In this document: piece after piece, positions 33,101 through 44,185 of the stretch
How positions within the stretch are numbered: position 1 is the first letter of the stretch
Layout: each line of letters begins with the position of its first letter
From: Branchiostoma floridae
Lineage: Eukaryota > Chordata > Leptocardii > Amphioxiformes > Branchiostomatidae
DNA length: 64,000 nt
Direction: 5' to 3'
Assembly: GCF_000003815.2 (NCBI RefSeq)
Contig: NC_049995.1
Coordinates: 16,258,437-16,322,436 of the forward strand
Position numbers and translations under genes: made by a program
Notes under the pieces: generated by a model
Databases searched by the model: none
The model's input: only the letters and a program-made list of their open reading frames with translations
What the model was told of the DNA's origin: nothing

Positions 33101-34917
33101 AGGTAATTCAACTCTCGTCATAACAGTCTTAATTTTTCATTCCCCCACAGTTCGTATCTGGGATGTGAGACCGTTTGCTCCACAGGAGAGATGTGTGAAG
33201 ATATTCCAGGGAAACCAGCACAGCTTTGAAAAGGTGGGTACAGCATTGTATTTTAGCCTATGGGGATTTGAATATATGGATGACATCCTAAGTGTTTCCC
33301 CCAACTGATACAAGCATGCAGAAAGAGAAAAGTTGGGAAAAGATAGAAATTGCCTTTATCATAAAATCTTAGTGGTCAGGAAGGTCAATACCACACAGAA
33401 TAATGGTATAGATTTATTTCAAGTCAACCTGTAGGCCACTTTTTATTGAGGTCATGAGGGAAGGGTCAGCTGAAATATAACAAAAATATTGCATTGAGTT
33501 GATCTGAAAAGAGCTACATGCAGGGAAAACTTCAAAGTACAATGATCCTTTAAGTACTGTACATATTGTCTGTCTTCTCTGTCACGACCAGTGGAACGTT
33601 TGCTCATCTAGTCATTTGAGCAAAAGTGGTTTGAATTTCCTTTATTTTTTTCACTTTATTAATATTATCTTCATGGCCTGTCCATTTCAGGACTAAGAGA
33701 CTTTGCTTTATTTCCACCAATCTGTCACTATTGAAACGTCAGTGTAGTAACAGGAGTGTTACGCCGAAGGGCGGTTGTAAGCTGGTGTGCTACGCCGAGG
33801 GGCGGTTATACCGGCTATATAGATACAGATACAGTCAGGTAATAAAGCAATGGTTGTGAAAAAGTCTCTTTATTCAGTCACGTACCAACCAGAAACTCTT
33901 CACAGATGATCTGTTTCATTCCTTCCAGAACCTTACTTGATGTTCTATTTCATCCTCCACAGAATCTTATCCGGTGTATCTGGTTCCCTGATGGTAGTAA
34001 AACCACTGACCGTTTCATGTTTCGTTTTATAATTTTTGTTCATCGCTGTTTTGTTTCATCCTCCACAGAACTTGATCCGATGTAACTGGTCTCCTGACGG
34101 CAGTAAGATCACGGCGGGTTCGGCCGACCGTTTCATGTTTCCTTTTTTAATTTTTGTTCATCACTGTTTTGTTTTAGCTTCCACAGAACAGAACCTTATC
34201 CAGTGTGACTGGTCGCCTGAGGGTAGTAAAACTGCTGAACGTTTTATGTTTCTTTTTTAAATTTTTGTTCATCGCTGATTTGTTTTACCCTCCACAGAAC
34301 CTTATCCGGTGTAATTGGTCTCCAGACGGCAGTAAGATCACAGCGGGCTCGGCCGACCGTTTCGTGTACGTGTGGGACACCACAACGCGCCGCATCCTGT
34401 ACAAACTTCCCGGGCATGATGGGTCCATCAACGAGGTCGACTTCCACCCCTACGAACCCATTGGTGAGTAAAACATATCAACAGTTTAAGGAGCTGTCAC
34501 ACTTGTGCCTATCCTTATCGTTTCGTTAAGTTTCCTGAATACAGGCATATGTGCAGTACAGTCCAGTAAGTTTGTTAGCTTTGGACATGCACAAAAGTAT
34601 TGCATTTTGTGTACAACTGTATAAGAAAATGTCAGTACATGTATTTGATTTGGAATTAGAAAACAAAAACAAGTGTAACAGCTCCCTAACAATCTAATGT
34701 AGGCGCAATGTTATCCACCTTCCCTATTCTAGTTTTGGTCCGGTGCCTGTTAATAGTAGAAGCAGAACAAGTTGTATTTGTATTTGATGATTGAAAAAGC
34801 TAAGAAAGTGTTATGACAAAAACATGAGCTCCTCTCTGACTTGTTGTGTTCTCTCCTTCTTTTCCAGTGCTGTCAGCTTCCAGTGACAAGAAGATTTACT
34901 TGGGGGAGATCCAGTGA
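28279..34917 (+). CDS. SNRNP40: U5 small nuclear ribonucleoprotein 40 kDa protein (WD40), one exon missing
   Basis: Spliceosomal WD40 protein of the U5 snRNP that binds Prp8. Exons: 28279-28389 (PILEKRKAQEMAL), [missing], 29305-29398, 29901-30066, 30795-30917, 32602-32722, 33151-33233, 34298-34463, 34868-34917 (ends YLGEIQ, stop TGA). The family landmarks NVYGDCENYA, STDKTV, RIKRLKGH, QTFQNTYQV, SGGIDNDIK, AMDNT, RPFAPQERCVKIFQGN, SADRFVYVWDTT and RRILYKLPGH are all present in order. Exon 1 ends in phase 0, but exon 29305 needs one extra base before it, and the first WD40 repeat (about 54 residues by comparison with human length) is absent. The 100-N gap at 28783-28882 lies exactly in that interval. 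Several exon edges are duplicated in introns. A polyadenylation signal AATAAA lies at 35178. Confidence 0.93.
28486..28600. mobile_element. Left end of a CAGGGCTCGAAA element with CCTGCA tags
   Basis: It starts CAGGGCTCGAAAATACCACC and is filled with CCTGCA, TGCAGG and AACCTGCAC words. The matching right end (GTATTTCGAGCCCTG) is not seen and may lie in the assembly gap. Confidence 0.5.
28783..28882. other. Assembly gap (100 N)
   Basis: Exactly 100 N, the usual placeholder for a gap of unknown size. It falls in the SNRNP40 interval where one exon is missing. Confidence 1.
29003..29275. mobile_element. MITE, full copy with complementary arms
   Basis: Arms: AAATAGCTAAACTTTCTTTCC, AACACTGAATTAATATAGGG and ACTTACCCTA on the left, complements on the right ending at 29275. 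The centre contains GTGACGTCA-like sequence. It lies 30 bp upstream of SNRNP40 exon 29305-29398. Word lengths are given as separate stretches of the arm. Confidence 0.7.
29722..29765 (+). pseudogene. Copy of the 5' edge of SNRNP40 exon 29901-30066
   Basis: TTTTGTTCCAGAACACTTTT, followed by CTCTGCGTCCACGGACAAAA, mirrors the acceptor and first 40 bases of the real exon. It then diverges, with no donor. Confidence 0.7.
30068..30510. repeat. CT-rich (pyrimidine/purine asymmetric) tract
   Basis: About 440 bp of CTCTCTTTC-type sequence in a SNRNP40 intron. It contains a copy of the 3' edge of the preceding exon at 30133-30186. Arg/Glu-rich antisense frames are artefacts. Confidence 0.85.
30133..30186 (+). 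pseudogene. Copy of the 3' edge of SNRNP40 exon 29901-30066
   Basis: GGGCCACAGATGGTCGTGA, AGTGACGACAGTACCATCAG and GGTGAGGC repeat the last 48 bases and the donor of the exon, with two or three substitutions. It is embedded in the CT tract. Confidence 0.75.
31359..32088. mobile_element. CAGGGCTCGAAATAC-ended element with ACTTGCAC tags
   Basis: Termini are a perfect 15-bp inverted repeat CAGGGCTCGAAATAC, flanked on both sides by CTAAAG (31353-31358, 32089-32094). Subterminal ACTTGCACC and GGTGCAAGTT words occur in both orientations at both ends. The 730-bp element has no transposase. Confidence 0.75.
32165..32440 (-). mobile_element. tRNA-derived SINE, family 1
   Basis: Same body as the copies at 6300 and 11325 (GTAGGAACAGTGGGTTG, CCCTCTCCTTC, TTACACCTGGGTGGAG, GATTCGGACCCAGG). 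It lies in a SNRNP40 intron. Confidence 0.65.
32741..33022 (+). pseudogene. Two extra copies of the 3' half of SNRNP40 exon 32602-32722
   Basis: After the real exon, the segment ACATGGACAC ... CAGGCCTGAGTCT ... GCCATGGA-AACACAGGTAAAC is repeated at about 32820-32900 and 32935-33025, with a shorter trace at 32760-32800. Donors are kept; acceptors are not. Confidence 0.7.
33735..33840 (+). repeat. Dispersed copy of the 56-bp minisatellite
   Basis: GTTACGCCGAAGGGCGGTT, GCTACGCCGAGGGGCGGTTA and TATAGATACAGATACAG match the array at 60209-60975. About two units are present here, 27 kb away. Confidence 0.75.
33950..34245 (+). pseudogene. Three tandem copies of the 5' half of SNRNP40 exon 34298-34463
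   Basis: A unit of about 116 bp (pyrimidine tract and CCACAG acceptor, then roughly the first 66 bases of the exon, up to GACCGTTTC) repeats before the true exon. The copy at 34068-34135 is nearly identical; the ones at 33961 and 34188 are more diverged. Each keeps an acceptor but no donor. Confidence 0.8.
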
Positions 34918-37022
34918 TGCCAGGGGGCGGTCTACCACTTAGGGGGGATCCACTAATGTCTGCACATTGCTTTTATACATTGTAGATTGAGCAGCAAATA
35001 TAGTACAGTTTGTCCAAAAAACATTTGATACTATCCCCTCCTAGTAAGCAGTAAGCTATAGAAAAGCCCTTGATCAAAATTGCATGTACATATGTTAACT
35101 CTTCACCATTAAATTGGCTCTTCAAAAATGTCCCTTGAATGACTACTGTAAAAACATTGTTTCTACTTCTACTGTGAAATAAAGCTACTGTGCAAGTAAA
35201 ATAGTTTACAGTAGTCTTGTGACAGGCACCAGGATAGTGCGCTTTGGGCACCTGTGTTCTATTTTAGCTTAGTTTATAATTTTGTAAATACACCATATAT
35301 TGGTAGTGTAGTATTTTGAATTTTGGTCATAGAAGTACAAGTCTTTTTTAATATGGACAAGAATGTACATGTACGTTTTATTCGCAACAGGAGCAAATGT
35401 CTGAAACATCTGAAAATGGAATTTCAAAATAGTTTTGTCAATTAAATAAGTCACCTTCAAGATGTCTCTTGTTCTTCTGAGTGATTCATTTTTAAGGTCA
35501 AACATCACTAACAGAATTTTGCGGCTCACGCTTCTGTAGCGCCAAAGGCGCTGCGACCACGCTAGGGGGGTCCGGAGGCATGCTCCCCCGGGAAAATTTG
35601 AAATCTAGACCCTCTAAAACGGCATTTCCTGCGTTTTGACGGGCAAATTTTGCTGCCAGACTAAGCAAAGTTTGATGGCAATTCTGTTGGAAAGACACAT
35701 GGTTTTAGCGAGGGCGATGCCCCCAAAATATTTTCACGATTTCGAGTGCTGAAGGTGCGAGCTGTCGCAAGGTTGGTTGGTCTTGGGAAATTTCCAAATC
35801 TGCACCCTCTTATTCTTAAACGACATTTTCTGTATTTTGAGGGACAAATTTTGCTGGTAGACTATGCTAAATCTTATGCCATTTTTGTCAAAGAAAAAGA
35901 TGTTTGAGGGCGATGACCTAAGCTACCACGCACAAATTTTCACCATGTCGTTGTGAGCGCCAGAGGCGAAAGTCATTGCGTGGGAGGTCCGGAGAAAATT
36001 TTTAAATCTTGACCGTCGGAAACGTCATTTCCTGCATTTTAGTGGCACTTTCTGCTTGTAAACTAAGCTAAGTACGATAGTACAATTTCTATTGGTTTAA
36101 AAGATTTTTCAGAGCAGCGCTACAGCAAAATATTGTCCTGCGCCAAAGACGCAGCCGTCACAAGGGAGGTCTGGCGAAATTTTGAAATCGGGACTCTCTG
36201 AAACGCCATTTCTTGCCTTTTCAGGGGTATTTTGCTGTTAGACTAGCTTGATTTTATGAAATTTCAATCATCAAAAAAATACACAAGGTTTCAGCTTGAT
36301 TTTTTTGGAGGGCGACGCCCCCCCCCCCCAACATATTTTCCGGGGGGGCAGCCGCCCCCCCTGCCCCCGGTGCCGCCGCCACTGCATACAGACGATGCAA
36401 TGTTAAACATTAGAATCTATCTAAAGCTACGACTAAAAGAAATAAAAAGGAATGGTCGAATGGGAGGTAAGCGATCTGTACATGTGCTGGAGGAGCTAAA
36501 AGTTTGAGGAGGTCATTTATGATCACGTTCCAAATTACAAAATGAAATTCCTACACATCTCATTGCTTGAAAATGAGGCTTTGTACAAATCAGAACAACT
36601 TTTACAAACATCTGTAGTCTAGGGCGGTCTCCGGCTTTATATATTTTTCCATCCCATTCCTTCCTTGTTTCAGATCAATATGTAGTTCTGACAGTTTCAA
36701 GTCATGAAGTTCAGATTTGTCGGAGGGAAGGGTTAAGATTTTTTCGTTCCAGCAAGCAAATTTCTGTCTGAGGCCTACATAACTTAAAAAAGATTAATTT
36801 CTCAAGTCTCCTTTAGTCTGCCTTTTATCTGCAAGATCATGTGATAATGAGATCACGTGTCCGTAACTCTCATGAGTTTACTTCCTGAAGTGATTGGTCA
36901 TCAGTATTGATCCTGAAGAAGGTGACAGTGGTCGTTGAAAATTCGATCCGTATATACCTTTGTGTTGAAAGAAAGCATTGTACCATGATAACTACCAACA
37001 CAGATGAGCTACCATGACAAAT
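34918..37022. other. Intergenic between convergent SNRNP40 and DTWD1
   Basis: It holds the SNRNP40 3' UTR (AATAAA 35178-35183), the GC-rich module array (35522-36370), and a partial MITE at 36893-36980. No gene is seen. Confidence 0.5.
35522..36370. repeat. Diverged tandem array of the GGGGTCCGG module
   Basis: About five degenerate units of 150-190 bp. Each has a GCGCC-rich start, GG-GGTCCGGxGG, GGGAAAATTT, a (G)ACCCTCT-AAACG stretch, CATTTCCTGC-TTT and TTTTGCTG-AGACTA. The first unit matches the module inside the hAT element at about 4000-4140. Confidence 0.65.
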
Positions 37023-39013
37023 CTAAGGATCTTTGTTATCCTTTAGTCTGCCTTTCTCCTGCTTGCTTTTCTGGACTATCTGGAACATGAAGGAGAAAAA
37101 GTACAGCAGGTTGTCGTATCTACCATCGTACACCACGCCGACGAAGATGTCGTGAAACTCCCGCAGGAAATAGTAGATGGCTTCCACCGTGGCGAGAAAG
37201 GTGTCCGGTTTGTCGCGCTGGTGGCGCCAGAAGTGTGTGATGTGGTTCTTCAGGATAACACACTGGAGACCTGGGGGGTTGAAACAGGCAAGTAAAAAGG
37301 TTAGACAAAAAGGTTAAATCCTGCCACACAGCTTTGTGCAATAACTACAGCAGGGGGCTAGTCCACTGGTGGTGGTGTGTGTCTTCAACTTCCATGTGCA
37401 AACACTATACAGCTGGGGGATTGGAACAGGCAAGTAAAATAGGAACTTGAAGTCTTTGTACTACACTCTGGCAACTATAGTGGTGACCATCTACAATTCA
37501 AAGCCCTTGGGCCACAGCTTTGTGCAATCACTACAGTAGGGAGCTAGTTCACTGGTAGTGGTGTGTGTGTTCAACTATCACACACACAAATGCTGAGTGC
37601 TAAGCAGAGAAAGCAGCCTGTACCATTTTTTTAAAGTCTTCAGTTAGTTTGGTATAATAATAATAATAATATTGGGTGTATTTGCAGCCAGTGCCATAGG
37701 TATGACTCAGCCGGAGATTGAACTCACGACCTACTTAACAAGGCATCAATCTGTGCTTTTACCTTTGAGTCGTTCGTCGTGAATATCCTGTGTGTTTGGT
37801 TCCACGTGCTGTCAATAAAGATCACACGCTCAAACGGCGCAGATACTCGCTCCTCTGTACGCTGCTTTTTCAGCGGTGGCTCTCGAACTTCACCGCTCTG
37901 TTTCTCAACATCCTCTTCCTGTGCTGCCGTATTATCCTGCTTTTCTTCTCTGCCGTTTTCTGTATCTGTGCTTTCTGGTGTTATTGTCTGTGTTTTTTCT
38001 GTGTTCTGGGGTTTGTCCTTCCCCTTTAATAGTCCATGTTGCTTTTTGCTGAGATCCTCCAGGGAGAGAGCATTCAACCCAGGGAAAACGATGACCACCT
38101 TGGAAGTACAAAAAAAGGAGCAATGTTAAATTTTTATCTTATCTTTAGGCAATGTTACACACAATATCTTACATTACATGAAAAGGGATAGCGACCCCTC
38201 CTTGCAAAAAATATATCCTGCTACTGAAACAATAAGGAAACTTACTAGCCTATGTACCACTATAGCCTAGGCATTACAAGGTGAACAACTAGGAAAATAT
38301 ATACACAAGAAAACTTGGTGACCTAAGTACAATGACAACAGCCACTACTGACCTTACTGGGATCAGAGAACTCAGGAATGATGGGATAGGTGTAGATGCG
38401 GACGTCCTCCGGAGCGATAATGGCGGCGTGCGCGGCCGTGCTCTTACCGTCCACCTCCTTAGGGTGCTTAATGATGTCTACTTTGAAGGGCAACTGTTGG
38501 GAGAACAATCACAGATATCATTCATCCATTCTTTCATATACAAAATCACAGATGCTGTCAACACAGAAATGCTTGGTGTATTCTTATATTTACGCTTCAA
38601 GCAAACTCACATGGACGTGACCGTCACGTCCCATGTTCGGGGAGAGCTACACTTCGGGAACCCACCACACTGCTAAAGTTATCGAAAAGAGTACGGATCC
38701 TTCCCAGTTCAGTGTAGATCAAACCATATGCATAACACGTTACAGTCTGGTCTGTTTGGCATCAGTTGTGTCAGTCCTTCAACAAATGTGTTACATCTCA
38801 CTAACGTTATAAAGATAAACTCTAACTTAGAGTCCGACTCACCTTAACTTTAGGGACCTTCCCCTCTAACTCAGCCACCAGCACGTAGCACGTGTAGCAG
38901 AAGTACTTCCTTGACTGTTGACACTTTGGACACACCGTCCGCCGGTCCAGGGAATTCAGGCACTCCTGAGACGCCAACTTCAGACACCCAAAGGGGTCCT
39001 CACCACCAGCCAT
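37023..39013 (-). CDS. DTWD1: DTW domain-containing protein 1 (tRNA uridine aminocarboxypropyltransferase), with frameshift
   Basis: Family proteins add the acp group to uridine in tRNA. Minus-strand exons: 38843-39013 (MAGGEDPFG..., Zn-binding CPKC...CYTC), 38353-38493, 37763-38098, 37023-37270 (stop TAG). The DTW signature is the IDSTWNQT stretch of exon 3, and the last exon has the conserved [20 protein letters not shown] and [11 protein letters not shown]. Exon 3 is 336 bp long and ends in phase 0, yet exon 4 (248 bp) needs one preceding base. The family reads IFTDERL at this point; here one base is missing after IFT, giving TNDSK in place of DERLK. Either an assembly error, a null allele or a pseudogene. 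The middle of exon 3 is a long low-complexity acidic insert. I am confident of the family. Confidence 0.88.
37300..37620. repeat. Direct duplication of about 180 bp in DTWD1 intron 3
   Basis: CACAGCTTTGTGCAATAACT, ACAGCAGGGGGCTAGTCCAC and GGTGGTGTGTGTCTTCAACT recur with few changes about 175 bp on. A third partial copy at 37405 repeats the acceptor-side GGGGGATTGGAACAGGCAAG. Confidence 0.6.
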
Positions 39014-40379
39014 CCTAGGAGCGACTGCAGAAAAATCAACACAGAAATTTGAGGTTAGGAAGAGAAATCCTTACCGCTTCGCTTTCATGCATCTTCACAC
39101 ATTTTTCTTCTCCCCTCTACGATCGCTAGGCTTTTTAAAGCAAGACAATTGTGACGTCTTTGTGAATATTTTGCACCAACAAAATATTATTGCACACGCC
39201 CCCCTCCCCACACCTAACATGCGCTTCGCCTAACACGTGTTTGCCGTCAACTTGAAGCGCTAAAAGTAAACTAAAAGAGATCTAGCAAGTCAGATACCTT
39301 TCCGCTACTTGTTGCAATTGCTCTGAACACGCTGCAATGGTTTTGAGACGTTTGAAACAAGGGACACAGCTGGACATACGATTTACAAGTACCCAGCTCA
39401 GTAGATATTGAAATAACGCCCTCTAGCGAAATTAAGCTAAACGACACGTTGCGGAACTTAAAAAATGGTAGGCAAATACACCGCGCGTTTCGACCAATGT
39501 ATAATGTTCAGCGAATAGAAATAAATGCGTTTGAAGAAAGGCAACCTTACAAACTCATCTATAGAATAGCTGCAACTCTTGTGAGCAACAACAACAAAAA
39601 AAACACGGTAAAAAATTGTATTCGGGACTGAAGATGATGATGATACGAAGGAAGGAACAATGTTTAACAGACGTTTCATTTAAAGCGTATAAATGATATT
39701 AAAATCTATTGTATCTGAATAAAGGTAACCTAACAAACCTTTTTCACATAGCCACAATTCGTATAAGTAAAAAAAGGTATGATGAAAAGTTTGTAAACGA
39801 TTGTACAACGTCGTTTTAATTAAATTGATTAATTATATGTTAAATGAAGAACATTAAGTTCATTTCAATAGTGGTCACCTATGACAAACTCGTCTAACGT
39901 TATGAAAAAGCTACAACTCGTGTTGGCAAAATATAGGTCAAAAGAAAGTATGTGACGTTAGATCCCCGAAACAGTATTTTCAAGGTTTGACTCCGAAAAC
40001 AACAGAACGACTCGGAATAAAAGTCATGGTCATTTATACGTGCAAATATTTGAAATATTTAGATGCCTTATTTGGCCATTTTCAAAGTCAAAACATCGAT
40101 CCTTAGATAGGCTGTACTTTTGAAACGGATCTAACAATATATATTTTAATTAGGACGTATTTTACAGTAAATGTTTTTATATTTGACAACAAATGAAATT
40201 GTTTAATGACAATAAAGATCAATTGTAACAGATTTAGCCAAAGTAGGTTGGTACGAACGTGCGACTTTTGAACCAACGTAAACAACTTTTATCAACACGA
40301 TCGCGACCTTCGACCATGCCTGTGATTTAAAGTCGACCGTCGGAAATAAAAAAACAAAAGAAAAAGACATCTTTAAGAC
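39014..40379. other. Intergenic region between divergent genes
   Basis: It lies between the DTWD1 start and the orphan exon at 40380. The sequence is A/T-rich, with no repeat family or exon recognised. Both promoters presumably lie here. Confidence 0.4.
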
Positions 40380-40550
40380 ATGTGGAGGACACTTCTAAGG
40401 AGATTCACCGGGCTTCTCCTTATCCTAACAGCGGTGGCGTTTCTTGTGATCGGTCTGCAGGAACCTCGGCACGGCCCTCGGCTCAAGGCTCACTTCGGTG
40501 CACAGCGCCCTCGGAACGGTACCGGGGGCCCCAGGTCCTCAACACACACG
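40380..40550 (+). CDS. Orphan first exon of a putative type II membrane protein
   Basis: ATG 40380 opens 57 codons ending at a good donor (ACACACG/GTACGT), phase 0. The product has a short basic head (MWRTLLRRF), one hydrophobic helix (TGLLLILTAVAFLVIGL) and a basic stem, the layout of Golgi glycosyltransferases and sulfotransferases. No downstream exon was found before the FABP gene at 44174, so the rest may lie far away or be lost. The enzyme class is a guess. Confidence 0.4.
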
Positions 40551-40624
40551 GTACGTTCAACGTGGTAAAAAGAGTAAAGGTAGTCCCATGGCGCAAACTC
40601 ATAAACTGTAGCTAGCAATACAAG

Positions 40625-41260
40625 TTAAAGGTAGTGGCATATAGCCTTGTTGAGGCTGTAGGGCTAGGGACAGTGGGTCGTTATCCATTGTGTGAAACAG
40701 GCAGATATTACAATGTAGCCCCAGTCCAAAGGTTCTGCCCTTTCTGTCCAAAACATATTGAAGATGAATTTCACTTTTTAATGGAATGTTCTAAATACAC
40801 TATTTTACGTAATTTCTAGAATGTATTACAGCAGATTTCAAGAACCTCGATGCTAAAGACAGATTTGTATATATCTTTAGATGCCACAACTCCCACAATG
40901 CAAAGTTAGACAAATATATCAAAGACTGCTTTGTTATTAGAAAGAATAATGAAAGCCATGATTAGCCCAACTCGATTGTAACATTATATCTTGTTTTAGC
41001 CCTTTTTGTTATGTTAATAAGGATGTTAAGTCTTACTCTATACACCTATTTTGTACTTTGTGTAATAGTTGTTGCCATACATTGTACCATGTACAAATGT
41101 CGTGCAATAAAGTTCTATCTATGTGTCAGACAGTCGGGAGTCAGTGAGTAGGGCACGGTATTGGAAGGTTTAGGCCACCCCTGCCTTTCCTCCCACTGCC
41201 TTTTACCTTGCCAGCCTAAGTCAGGTACCCACTTTTACACCTGGGTCGGAGTGATGGGAC
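40625..41260 (-). mobile_element. SINE (family 1) split by a LINE fragment
   Basis: SINE parts lie at about 40625-40690 (GGGACAGTGGGTCGTTATCC) and 41130-41260 (GCACGGTATTGGAAGG, TTTTACCTTGCC, TTTTACACCTGGGT). They are separated by the LINE fragment at 40692-41122, a nested insertion. Confidence 0.6.
40692..41122 (+). mobile_element. 3' end of a non-LTR retrotransposon (CR1/L2-like)
   Basis: The frame ends with a C-x2-C...H-x4-C zinc-knuckle-like C-terminus (CPFC ... EFHFLMEC) and a stop, then a 3' UTR ending GCAATAAAGTTCTATCTAT. Such a tail is typical of the reverse transcriptase C-terminus in CR1/L2-type LINEs. The 5' part is absent. Confidence 0.6.
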
Positions 41261-41960
41261 CTACTCCCGGGGTAGGTGTCACATTCCTACTCTGTAACCT
41301 CGAATGAGGGGGTGGAGCTCCGGTAGTCGCTAAAGGATGGACCTCACCCCTCACCCAAGAGGGTGAAAATGGGTTGGCGTAGGGTCAACTACCCTACCTG
41401 TAAAAGAGCCACCAGTAACCAGTTACAGAAGCCACGATGATAAGAATCCAAAAACCCGTCATGGGCAAGGAAGGGTCTCCACAAAGGGGGCGTATGACGC
41501 AGGGCAGTGAAAGCCGCAAGGAAGCTGCAAGGCTGACTCCCCTTCTAACGCCCAAGACAACCATAAAGATAGGTACATGGAACGTAAGAACTATGTACGA
41601 ACCCACAGGGCAAGCGAAAGAGGGGAAGGCCCAAGAACAGCTGGAGAAGGGACACTGAGGAAGAGATGAGCAGCATAAGTAACAGCATGAGTAACAGCTT
41701 ACTCATTACCGCCTAGATTTCTCTTTGGATATGTGATAATTCCTGTGTGGATTTTGTGATGTTATAAGGAGAACTGTTTTCTTTTTGTCGGAGAATGTTA
41801 AGAAGTTTGGATGGAAACAATGAAATGAAGCTGGCACGACCTGAGAAGGAAGACCCAAAGACGTGTACAGTGGAGGACGATCATCGGTGGCCTATGTTCC
41901 CACCGGAGCAAAGGGCCCAAGTAAAGTAAGAAAGAGTAATGAGGCGTGTTAAGTGCTTTT
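41235..41960 (+). mobile_element. Internally deleted RTE-like LINE
   Basis: A 5' region and the start of an endonuclease (KIGTWNVRTMY) run within about 25 codons into the typical 3' end of the RT protein (RPKNSWRRDTEEE-like, in another frame) and a 3' UTR. Nearly all of the endonuclease and RT is missing, which looks like an internal deletion derivative. Confidence 0.6.
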
Positions 41961-42389
41961 CCCAAGGGCACAACAGCAAGCCTGGACGGTCAGGAATCGA
42001 ACACGCGACCTGTCGATCTGGTATCTGCTCGCAGGGCTTGACGCCATTGGTTTAAATAAGGACTTGCCGTTGTCAGAGTAAAATAGTTGAATAGTTGGTG
42101 ATTATCTCATTTGTGCCCACATCAAGGTGATGACTGATAAATTTATGAATAAATCATATTCATGAATGAATTATTGATGGTTTTATATTAAGTGGTTTAG
42201 GATTCGGGAGTTTTTGGTTTATTATCATTCACAGCTTCATCATAAACTCATGTCACATATCTATAAGCTCCATACTGATCAGAGTGTTACAATTCACAGT
42301 ATATCTAAATTTATTCAATTGTACTAGTGTAACGCGTCACATACACGAGAATACACACACGCACTGTATGTAGCATGAGTACGTTTGTA

Positions 42390-44170
42390 ATTTGCCCGTA
42401 AGGTCATTCACCCTTAGGGGTCGTGGACCGGTAACATGGACTATACCATTGTTCTAGGTGGTAGGTGACGTTACTGAGACGTGATGTATACAGAGGTTTT
42501 GTACAAACATTCTGATAATAGAAACACATTAATCAGTGATACTTTCTTGCTAAACACTGGTGTACTTTGATACATGATACAGATATTGTCGTATATGCTG
42601 TTACTAAGCTTGGTATCGAAATGTACACCCCCTATCCGAAAATGAGTGGGGCCGTCTGTCCGCTAGGGCGAGGTCAGAAGGTCTACCGATAACAAAAGAC
42701 CCGAGAGGAGAAGTCAGGGGGCGTGGACACGTTTGCTGTTGTTTACCTGTAATCTCCTTGATCTAAGGTATTGTAGACTTTAATATATGTGTAGTATTAG
42801 TCATATAGTCAAAAGCCACACCTATTGCACCTACCAGTGTAGAACCAGTGTTTTTTAGAGCGTTTAGGGCACCAGAAAAATTTAAGTTCGCTTGTACTGT
42901 TGAACATGTGTTTGTATTGAGTTACCTGTTAACCTGTAATCTCCTTGATGTAAGGTATTGTAGACTTCAATAGATGTGTAGTATTAGTCATATATCAAAA
43001 GTTGCGCCTATTGCACCTACCAGTGTAGAACCAGTGGGTTCTTTAGGGTGTTTTTTTTTACGAGAAAAACGTACGGTTCGCTTGTACATGTGTTTGTATT
43101 GGGGGTTACCTGATCTCTGCCCTCAGGTGACCCAGTAAAGCTGTACAAAGGTCAGATCTACCTGAATTGAATTTTATTAAATATCCTACAGATTAGCACT
43201 TATGCGTAGCTCCGAATTGTGTCTATTTTACAGTTAAGTCATGAAGGAATATTTGCCTAAAGGAAAAGTTGATTATGTTCGAATTACAGTTCTACTTACT
43301 ATGTCTAACCGAACCTGCTTTCTAATTCTGGGCCTTGGAATATGTTGATGTCAAGCAAAATACTAGTTTTGTCTCACGTAAGTCACAAGTGGCAAGTGTA
43401 CCATGTAAGGTTATTATATGTTGCAGTATGTCTGTCTTTTTTTAGATTCGGATAAAACATTACTTAGATACAAAGTAGATATGGGAACAAAAAGTGATCT
43501 GAAATATCAACAAGGGTGTCTAGCCGTGAGAATAACGGCCGTGTGGCCTATCAAAGTAGTGTCAAAGGTCACCTGCTGTATTTATAAATAGATGCGTGGG
43601 TGTATCTTAGCAACGATATACTTGTGCCTATAGGCTTAGGGTAAAATGTACCTTCAGTGTTAAATATCATCTGACCATGCCTTTGCACATCCAAACTTGT
43701 ATTGTGGCAAAATTTTGTTTCAATTGTTCTAGTAAAAAGTTTTGGAATCAAACGCCATCTTGTTTGACTGATGGTGATGATAATGATGCTTGAGTAGAAA
43801 TGATGATGATGATGATTTTTTAGTAAAAATTGTAAAGACAATGATATATACTCTTCAAGTAGTGGTTCAGATCCAGCTGTTCTTGACGTGTTTTTTGTTT
43901 GTTTGTTTTTGCGTTGCCGAACATCCGCTTTGAGACTTTGAGACTTTATTAGAAAATCCATTAGTGACGTGCCCTAGGGCACTCCACTAATCTTCCTGGA
44001 CTTCATACAGACAGCATACTAGTACATACAGTGATCATTATTTACATACATGTCAATTAAAAACAGTCATCAGCCATGCCATCATGCTCTCTGACTATCC
44101 GCTTGGATAGTAAATGATATATGCATTTCTTATACTGATCATATCATCTTAATAACGATTCTTCTTCTCT
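42390..44170. other. Upstream region of the first FABP gene
   Basis: AGGTCATTCACCCTT at 42401-42415 resembles the nuclear-receptor-like site near the third FABP copy. A direct duplication of about 190 bp lies at 42740-42900 and 42920-43090 (GTAATCTCCTTGAT-TAAGG, CACCTACCAGTGTAGAACC). The non-coding first exon and TATA box found for the two other FABP copies were not recognised here. Confidence 0.4.
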
Positions 44171-44185
44171 CAGAACCGATCCAAG

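Noticed and set aside
34036-34260. ORF resembling SNRNP40 between the real exons
   Set aside because: It reads through the tandem half-exon copies, which lack donors; not an independent gene or proven alternative exon.
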